The notes beneath the pieces are model-generated. The model was not told the DNA's origin. It saw only the letters and a list, made by a program, of their open reading frames with translations, and did no database searches. Both the position numbers and the translations under genes were made by a program. From an uncultured Dyadobacter sp. (lineage in GTDB: Bacteria > Bacteroidota > Bacteroidia > Cytophagales > Spirosomataceae): a stretch of DNA of 31,285 nucleotides. Location: assembly GCA_937880795.1 (NCBI GenBank), contig CALGRQ010000431.1, positions 1-31,285 of the forward strand, given 5' to 3'. Shown one piece after another: positions 27,101-31,285 of this stretch (positions are counted from its first letter, which is position 1; the number at the start of each line of letters is the position of its first letter).

Positions 27101-28203
27101 CGAAAGTTTCCATGGAAATATACGTTCCCATGCGCACTTTGATATAAAGGCCCTGGTGATGCTTGTGGAAGAAATGATCTAAAGAATTGCGTGTATCGAT
27201 TTAATTTAATAACTCCATAACCCTGATTACTGGCCCAAATGTTTGATTGTCTATCCAAATATATGTTACTAACGGGACCATATAATTTGGTGTCAGGATG
27301 TTCCGTGCTATGAAATCTATTGATGGCGTTACGTGGAAGAAATGACGTTGCAGTCAATTCCGAATAATCTTTTAGTATCCAAACGTTGCGATTAAAGCAC
27401 ACCGCTACACGCCCATCCCTTAAAAGGTTTAATCTCGGAACATCTTCTTTGGGTACAATAATCTTTTTGAGCGCATTCCCTTCCCAACTCATGATATAAC
27501 CCAAACCAGTAGCCCAAAAACAGCCTTTTGAATCTTTCATGATAAAGACTGAGGTACCCAAATGCCTTTGTTGAGCTCTGAAACTCGCATCAAACTGATA
27601 GATAGACTGGGCATGAGGGCGTTCCAGCGCATGTCTGTCTGAAACAAAACGCGGTGTTTGTTTAGCATCAGATATGATAACCTTTTCAATTTTGATTCTT
27701 CCTGTCTGAGCGCTTAAATGGCTTGCTTCGATTTTGAAATACCTTCCGGCATGGCGTGTTATAACCCAAATAGAGCCATTTTCGTCCTCCTTTAAGTAAT
27801 CAATTTCGTAGTTCCCTACCCCCTTTAGGTTTGAATCAGAAATGGAGATATGTGTAAACCGTTGCGTCTTGGGATCAAAAAGATTCAGGCCGTCCTTTTC
27901 AGTTCCAATCCAAATGCGTCCTTTACTATCTTCTAACAGTGCTGTACAAAAATTGCCCGATATACTTGTAGGGTTATACGGATCACGCGTAAAGACTTTG
28001 AAATTGTAACCATCATATCGATTCAGCCCATCTTTGGTGGCAAACCACATAAAGCCCTGTCTATCCTGAATCATGTCGTTCACCATTCCTTGCGATAGTC
28101 CGTCCGAAATCGTTAGCGACTGCCATGCATCTTGGCCATTACTCCCAAAAGAAATAGAAGTAAAGAAAACCAGCAAGATTTTGAGTCGTGTAGAGAAGGT
28201 CAT
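24172..28203 (-). CDS. Hybrid two-component sensor/AraC-type regulator (HTCS)
   Basis: A 1343-residue one-protein signalling system. Signal peptide about 1-23, then a periplasmic sensor of Reg_prop-type propeller repeats (DGLSQGMVNDMIQDRQGFMWFATKDGLNRYDGYNF and many W-I/M-G-T repeats, to about 690) and a Y_Y_Y domain (about 700-775). One transmembrane helix follows (about 782-804), then HisKA with His845 in SISHEFRTPLTLI, HATPase with N-box (near 956), DTGVGIA and GTGIGLAL, a receiver with phospho-acceptor Asp1147 (VISDLMMP) and Lys in LLKPF, and a C-terminal AraC helix-turn-helix (about 1245-1343). Such proteins usually sense an oligosaccharide in the periplasm and switch on a nearby gene set, often susCD. 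Here the adjacent downstream gene encodes a T9SS protein, with no susCD pair touching it. Confidence 0.95.
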   Translation of the reverse strand: MTFSTRLKILLVFFTSISFGSNGQDAWQSLTISDGLSQGMVNDMIQDRQGFMWFATKDGLNRYDGYNFKVFTRDPYNPTSISGNFCTALLEDSKGRIWIGTEKDGLNLFDPKTQRFTHISISDSNLKGVGNYEIDYLKEDENGSIWVITRHAGRYFKIEASHLSAQTGRIKIEKVIISDAKQTPRFVSDRHALERPHAQSIYQFDASFRAQQRHLGTSVFIMKDSKGCFWATGLGYIMSWEGNALKKIIVPKEDVPRLNLLRDGRVAVCFNRNVWILKDYSELTATSFLPRNAINRFHSTEHPDTKLYGPVSNIYLDRQSNIWASNQGYGVIKLNRYTQFFRSFLPQASPGPLYQSAHGNVYFHGNFRPTYHYYELIKAENRWQRLPGNLYEKKQEHESLIQDRDQNFWLTIWNGQRLVLQKYSVKWQLLKSFPLLDSHYGNQRNAKLIQDHAGNIWIGHVNGILLKLDQLTGQFISYNYNSIIPKNRGLTETLALYEDGSKILWIGTQAGLIKADHFYSNPTFSISINNSKDRQSLSENVVSGMVDDPLLPHHYLWVSTKGGGLERMDKRTGNFEHFNETRGLPNKVVYGVLVGRDGNLWMGTNRGIACLNPKTFVFTNFNKSDGLQDDEFNTASYFGDSTGELLFGGVKGITTFRPTDLQKDSKTPILKILGLKINNQIVEAGDKSHILKNALEYTTALDLDFDQNQVSIEFALMDFTNASKNRFKYQLEGIDQDWVEAGTNHMANFAQLPYGQYTFRVQGTANGEVWSKPVALKVRINTPFYLTWWAYLLYILIACFIFYDVYRNQVKRAILEKQIIFKEKETARLAELDQLKTNFFTSISHEFRTPLTLIAGPIDDLQKKYPREEMLPSIRRNALRLLTLMNQLLDLSKLDAREMQLDVRKGDLAQFIQYLASSFESYAASLSIDFQFYQNEPHFFTVFDADKIEKILTNLLSNAFKFTPGKGRVDLQIEYRESYISIVLKDTGVGIAQEKLAKIFERFYQVDHSMKRNYEGTGIGLALVKELVNLMQGTIRVESQVGFGTSFFLKIPMEKEPMEQLQFEIYTISHDKSVPLQMRDHGLLSSDQKGIQLDQNANILLIVDDNPDLRAYLRTIFENDYQIIEATNGKEGLELSLTNIPDIVISDLMMPIMDGFEFCKLLKTNEKTSHIPVILLTAKATLEDRMEGLDLGADDYLLKPFNAAEVKTRVKNLIAIREQLKIHYTQSILRNSIQPSEISSLETPFIKKVKEALEQEYSCSQFDVESLAQIMNMSSSQLLRKLKALTNLTTVEFIREYRLQKAAELLSQKAATVSEVAYQTGFESLSYFTKVFHQKYKKLPSEY

Positions 28204-28810
28204 AGGGCATACTACCGAATGAAAGTAACTTACTAGCTGCTAGAAAACTGGAAGGGCAATATAGCGGAGATTTATCATTAACTCGATAGCCGCATCGAAG
28301 TAATTAACGTGCACTTAAATTATTTCTCAAACCTCAGCTGGATGGTGAACGGGATGAAAAATAAAGCCCTAGGACATCGTATTGTAACCAAGAGGAGTAT
28401 ACCTCCATTCGCTTATTTCTCCTTTTTTAAATATCGTCAGGAGGATTCTTTTTTAATAGTGCATTACCATTGTTTTCATCCCGGCAGATTGGACCGAAAT
28501 ACATTTCCGTCAATGCTACGGAGATAAGTATTCTTGATTGCATAGCATTGAGGCCAGTGGCAGATGTTCTTCCTTACCTATGCTATTTATCAACGATTTA
28601 AATACAGCAACCTACCGTCATTGTCCTCCGTTAGTCGAAATGTACACACTTAGGCCAAAACATAAATTACCGGTTTGCAACCGTATAATCTTCAAAAATC
28701 AATTTCTTAACTCCTCTCGGCAGCCATTGCAAACGGCCGAACAACATTAGCACGCAGGGTAACATAACACGATACACAACGTACAGCGCAGCCTCCGCCG
28801 AAACTTGAAG
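28204..28810. other. Long intergenic region between the HTCS and NUDIX genes
   Basis: About 600 bases. It presumably holds the HTCS promoter on its left, though I see no good TTTG/TAnnTTTG pair there; TAGCAGCTA (28234-28242) is a short imperfect palindrome. Its right part holds copy B of the palindromic repeat. A 72-codon plus-strand frame at 28309-28527 has no gene-like features. Confidence 0.6.
28625..28775 (+). repeat. Palindromic interspersed repeat, copy B (decayed)
   Basis: Aligns with copy A from CCTCCGTTAGTCG (A: CCTCGTTGGTCG) through a degraded first hairpin, CCGGTTTGCAACCGT (A: CCGTTTGCAACGGT), the shared spacer TCAAAAATCAATTTC, a third hairpin degraded to CGGCAGCCATTGCAAACGGCCG, and AACAACATTAG (A: AACATCATTAG). 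Both copies are in the same orientation. Its hairpin arms have lost several pairs, so it is older or less constrained than copy A. Confidence 0.65.
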
Positions 28811-29449
28811 TTAGTCGCATAATGAAGCCATGTCAGGTACCGAAGCAGCTTGAATCACCTTTTCAATCTGTGATAGCGTTACACGGTCGGTAGACAGCGC
28901 TAATTGGGGTAGGTTTTCGGTATTGAGCCAGGAAGCTTCCCCGGTTTCTAATGTTTCAGCTATCAGGGAACCTCCTGTTACCTGGCAAAGAATATACATT
29001 TTATAGACATACCAGGGCTGTGGGGGGTGGTCGTGCATCTTCTTATCAAAAACCGCGAGTAAGCGCATAGCCTTTACCTCCAGACCCGTTTCTTCCCAAA
29101 CTTCCTTCTCGGCCACTTCAAAGGGTGTATAGCCAACATCTGCCCAACCACCGGGCAGACTCCACTTGTTATCATCCGCCTTTTCCTTTACCATCAACAA
29201 CCGATTCTCCTCGTTCAGAACCACCGCTCTGATATCCACTTTGGGTGTTTGGTAACTTTGATCGGTATACATCAGCTTGACAATCGCTTCGGTAGGAACG
29301 TTGGCCATGTTGGCTAACATTTCCAAACCAATTGCTCTAATTTCCGCATACCGCTCTTTATCGTAATCATCCTGCGCATATAGCAGCCCGGTTTCAGCCA
29401 GGGCGTGGAGTCGCTGCGCAAAGCCCAGCCAGTTTGTACTGTTATTCAT
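28811..29449 (-). CDS. NUDIX hydrolase with NUDIX-N domain
   Basis: A 212-residue protein. An N-terminal helical domain (about 1-65, NUDIX_N type, with GLLYAQDDYDKERYAEIR) precedes the NUDIX fold. The NUDIX box lies at residues 101-123 (GWADVGYTPFEVAEKEVWEETGL). It keeps the metal-binding EE pair (Glu119, Glu120) but has Tyr107 where the first Glu is usual and Lys115 in place of Arg, a variant I associate with NUDIX_N proteins. The family hydrolyses nucleoside diphosphates linked to another group, such as ADP-ribose or CDP-choline; the substrate is not determined. Its ATG lies three bases after the stop of the acetyltransferase gene, so the two are surely co-transcribed and probably translationally coupled. 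Confidence 0.9.
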   Translation of the reverse strand: MNNSTNWLGFAQRLHALAETGLLYAQDDYDKERYAEIRAIGLEMLANMANVPTEAIVKLMYTDQSYQTPKVDIRAVVLNEENRLLMVKEKADDNKWSLPGGWADVGYTPFEVAEKEVWEETGLEVKAMRLLAVFDKKMHDHPPQPWYVYKMYILCQVTGGSLIAETLETGEASWLNTENLPQLALSTDRVTLSQIEKVIQAASVPDMASLCD

Positions 29450-29452
29450 AGA

Positions 29453-30043
29453 TCAATTCATTTCACGGATTACACGACATGGATTACCTACGGCCACAAC
29501 ATTGGCAGGGATGGATTTCGTAACCACGCTACCGGCACCAATCACCGTGTTTTTCCCGATGGTTACACCAGGGAGTATTATGGCGCCACCGCCAATCCAC
29601 ACGTTGTCTTCTATAGTCACCGGAAGTGCAAAAGTTCTGAAATAAGGAACCCCAGAATCTGCATCCCAGTTTTCAACAAGCCGTTCCGTCTGGCCCACGG
29701 GGTGTGTTGCCGTGTATATCTGCACATTGGATGCAATCAGTACATTATTCCCAATCCTAATTTTATTGCAATCGACGAAGGTGCAGTTGATCCCTATAAT
29801 GACATTGTTCCCTACCGTAATGTGTTTTCCATAGTCGCAGTAAAAAGGTGTATCTACATTCACGTTTGTCCCCACTTTTTCGAAAAGCTGTTGTAACAGC
29901 TCTCGACGTTTATCAGACTCAGTACTGGTTGTCTGATTATAGTCTTTTGTAAGGCGTCTGGCGTTATGGATAATGGTTAAAAGTTCAGCGTCCGAAGATT
30001 TGAATAATTCCCCATCCAGGCATTTTTGCAATTCGGTCTTCAT
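29453..30043 (-). CDS. Sugar O-acetyltransferase, maltose/galactoside acetyltransferase family
   Basis: A 196-residue left-handed beta-helix protein. The N-terminal maltose acetyltransferase-type helical domain (CLDGELFKSSDAELLTI) is followed by hexapeptide repeats (ITVGNNVIIGINCTFVDCNKIRIGNNVLIASNVQIYTATHP, with the catalytic His in ATHP, then DNVWIGGGAIILPGVTIGKNTVIGAGSVV). It transfers acetyl from acetyl-CoA to a sugar hydroxyl in the cytoplasm; it could equally be a NodL-like enzyme. The ATG at 30043 gives the standard N-terminus (MKTELQKCLDGE), preferred to an upstream TTG at 30073. It follows the Crp-family gene by 73 bases on the same strand. Confidence 0.93.
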   Translation of the reverse strand: MKTELQKCLDGELFKSSDAELLTIIHNARRLTKDYNQTTSTESDKRRELLQQLFEKVGTNVNVDTPFYCDYGKHITVGNNVIIGINCTFVDCNKIRIGNNVLIASNVQIYTATHPVGQTERLVENWDADSGVPYFRTFALPVTIEDNVWIGGGAIILPGVTIGKNTVIGAGSVVTKSIPANVVAVGNPCRVIREMN

Positions 30044-30116
30044 GTGAGATTGGTTCAGATAGTATAGCGACAAATTTAGAAGTCGTCTTTCACAAAAAAA
30101 TTCATCTATATGAAAA

Positions 30117-30695
30117 TCACACCTCCGCCCGAATACTACTAAGGTACTGCTGCGTCATGCCTAAATAGGAGGCTACAAATCTCAGATTAACCCGGTTAAC
30201 CAGCCCGGGATTTTCCACCAAAAACTTCTCGTAACGTTCTTTGGCCGTAATCGATAACTGATCGAGGCGAAGCGTCTGCATTTTAAGTAGAACTTCCTGA
30301 TGAATCACACGAGACCAGTTAGCGATCTCCATATTGTTTTCGTAAAAGTTATTTAAAATATCAATGGGCAAAGCATATAGCAGCGAATTCTCCAAAAGCT
30401 GTACATATTCAAAACCAGGCTTACGATGGTAGAGTGCATTTGAAGAAAATGTGATATCGCCCTCGGTACTAAACCAATTGGTAATTTCCTTGCCATCAAT
30501 AAGTAAATAGGTGCGGGTACATCCCTGTTCGATAAAGTAGATAGAATTGTCTCTTACTTCTGGACGTGTTAGTATATGATACTTTGGAAGGCGAAGCGGA
30601 GTGCAATAGGCAAACAATTCCTTAGCCGAAGCATGAGAAACAGGATAGTACCGTCTCATACCCTTCAATGTATTTTCAAAATCTGAATCAGTCAT
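30117..30695 (-). CDS. Crp/Fnr-family transcriptional regulator
   Basis: A 192-residue protein with a cyclic-nucleotide-binding-like beta-roll (about 20-115: LPKYHILTRPEVRDNSIYFIEQGCTRTYLLIDGKEIT) and a compact C-terminal helix-turn-helix (VNLRFVASYLGMTQQYLSSIRAE, about 165-190). No Fnr-type N-terminal cysteine cluster is present, and the usual cAMP phosphate-binding Arg-Ser pair is not evident, so a cAMP response is doubtful. This short form is common in Bacteroidota as a local regulator. It is the first gene of a probable three-gene operon with the acetyltransferase and NUDIX hydrolase, and may regulate itself. Confidence 0.9.
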   Translation of the reverse strand: MTDSDFENTLKGMRRYYPVSHASAKELFAYCTPLRLPKYHILTRPEVRDNSIYFIEQGCTRTYLLIDGKEITNWFSTEGDITFSSNALYHRKPGFEYVQLLENSLLYALPIDILNNFYENNMEIANWSRVIHQEVLLKMQTLRLDQLSITAKERYEKFLVENPGLVNRVNLRFVASYLGMTQQYLSSIRAEV

Positions 30696-30998
30696 TCACC
30701 CAACTTCTCTATTGATCACTATTGCGCTATAAACGTTGCAAATGATGTAAGATACAAACATAATTACTTAAAAGCTGTTCCGTAGGGATTGAGGATGATT
30801 ATAACTGTTACCTATACTGGAATGCACCCCACCGTTGGAAAATTCTACTTAAAAAATAACGGTCCATTACCGTATATATAGATTCAATTTTTCTTTATCC
30901 AATACCCCGGCCATATTATATATTGTGGCGCACAACTTCAATTTGTAAAAATTCAACCTCCATCCATTAGGAAATGGTGCAACAACGTTTGCGACAAT
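30696..30998. other. Divergent intergenic region before the TonB receptor
   Basis: About 300 AT-rich bases between the Crp-family gene (minus) and the TonB receptor start (plus). It contains a short hairpin ACGGT/ACCGT (30859-30873). No clear TTTG/TAnnTTTG promoter was found in either direction; it must nevertheless hold both promoters. Confidence 0.5.
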
Positions 30999-31285
30999 AT
31001 GAAATTACTTCTCAATCTTTTATTGAATTTCACACTAAGCCACCCCACTGCACAAGCGGAATTTCACGTAACTACAACGGATTCCACAATACAAAAACAA
31101 ACCTTTTCACCTCACATTATTCAAAATCAGGATAAAAACTTAGTGGCTCTAACTCCTGAACAATTACTTGCAGGACAAGTGGCGGGTATCCGGGTGACAG
31201 AAACAGTTGGATCTCCTGGTGGAGAGTTTTCTGTTAAAATCAGAGGTATCGCCAATTTGATGAATTCTAATGAACCGCTTTACAT
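30999..31285 (+). CDS. SusC/RagA-type TonB-dependent receptor, N-terminal part (continues outside window)
   Basis: An open frame from ATG 30999 to the window end (95 codons). A short signal peptide (MKLLLNLLLNFTLSHPTAQA) is followed by about 40 residues and the start of a plug domain: LTPEQLLAGQVAGIRVTETVGSPGGEFSVKIRGIANL, the LLxGxVAGVxV...SPGG...VRIRG signature of SusC-family receptors. Unlike many SusC proteins it lacks the N-terminal carboxypeptidase-like domain before the plug; only a short linker is present. It would import a large or complex nutrient across the outer membrane, in partnership with a SusD-like lipoprotein expected downstream. Upstream codons in this frame contain no other ATG, so 30999 is the best start. 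Confidence 0.85.
   Translation, partial: MKLLLNLLLNFTLSHPTAQAEFHVTTTDSTIQKQTFSPHIIQNQDKNLVALTPEQLLAGQVAGIRVTETVGSPGGEFSVKIRGIANLMNSNEPLY

Noticed and set aside
28309..28527. 72-codon plus-strand frame in the HTCS-NUDIX gap
   Set aside because: No promoter, no recognisable domain, odd composition, and next to a non-coding repeat.
22143..28775. CRISPR array
   Set aside because: The two palindromic repeats are single, about 6.5 kb apart and contain no regularly spaced units; no cas genes are seen anywhere in the window.
29405..29896. 163-codon plus-strand frame opposite the acetyltransferase and NUDIX genes
   Set aside because: Antisense to two well recognised enzymes; arises from the regular hexapeptide codon pattern.
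30859..30873. Short hairpin ACGGT/ACCGT as terminator or operator
   Set aside because: Only 5 bp with no U-run and no relation to a gene end; likely chance.

Overview
The window looks like a piece of a Bacteroidota chromosome, most likely order Cytophagales. Supporting signs are several proteins with type IX secretion (T9SS) C-terminal sorting tails, Ig-like repeats of the type seen in large Cytophagales surface proteins, a GldA-type ABC ATPase, a hybrid two-component/AraC regulator, the start of a SusC-like TonB receptor, lipoproteins with short leaders, and several matches to the Bacteroidota promoter (TTTG, about 19-21 bases, TAnnTTTG) with almost no Shine-Dalgarno sequences. The genus cannot be fixed from the sequence alone.

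Layout. 1-6290 (minus strand): the start of an Ig-repeat surface protein, a large membrane-anchored fusion of a GH3 N-acetylglucosaminidase-like domain with a class-C beta-lactamase-like domain, a gldA-like ATPase, and a DUF5009/NagX-like multi-TM acyltransferase. 6576-6980 (plus): a small lipoprotein, ended by a strong hairpin shared with the convergent gene. 7029-11021 (minus): a secreted M4 metalloprotease with a beta-propeller-like insert and T9SS tail, and a small lipoprotein. 11117-14827 (minus): nuoL and nuoM, isolated from other complex I genes. 14888-18838 (minus): a membrane-anchored serine hydrolase, a T9SS-exported protein, and asnS. 18950-20680 (plus): a PAP2-like membrane protein, a PaaG/enoyl-CoA hydratase-like enzyme and tRNA-Arg(ACG), each with a recognisable promoter.

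20680-28810 is the accessory part. Directly after the tRNA lies a broken second tRNA-Arg copy whose T-loop is replaced by a GC-rich 22-base segment. Next come an AT-rich orphan gene with an RteC-like C-terminal pattern, a possible 43-codon ORF behind a hairpin, and one copy of a palindromic interspersed repeat. The T9SS protein and a 1343-residue hybrid sensor/regulator follow, then a second, decayed copy of the same repeat. The repeats therefore bracket the regulator and its presumed partner, and the tRNA duplication suggests an old integration or recombination site.

28811-30695 (minus) is a compact probable operon: a Crp/Fnr-family regulator, a hexapeptide O-acetyltransferase and a NUDIX hydrolase. 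At the right edge a SusC/RagA-type TonB receptor starts on the plus strand and runs out of the window.

No CRISPR array, intact transposase, integrase or recognisable defence operon is present. The best candidates for undescribed biology are the tRNA-Arg duplication island with its GC-rich patches and the pair of palindromic repeats around the sensor/T9SS block.
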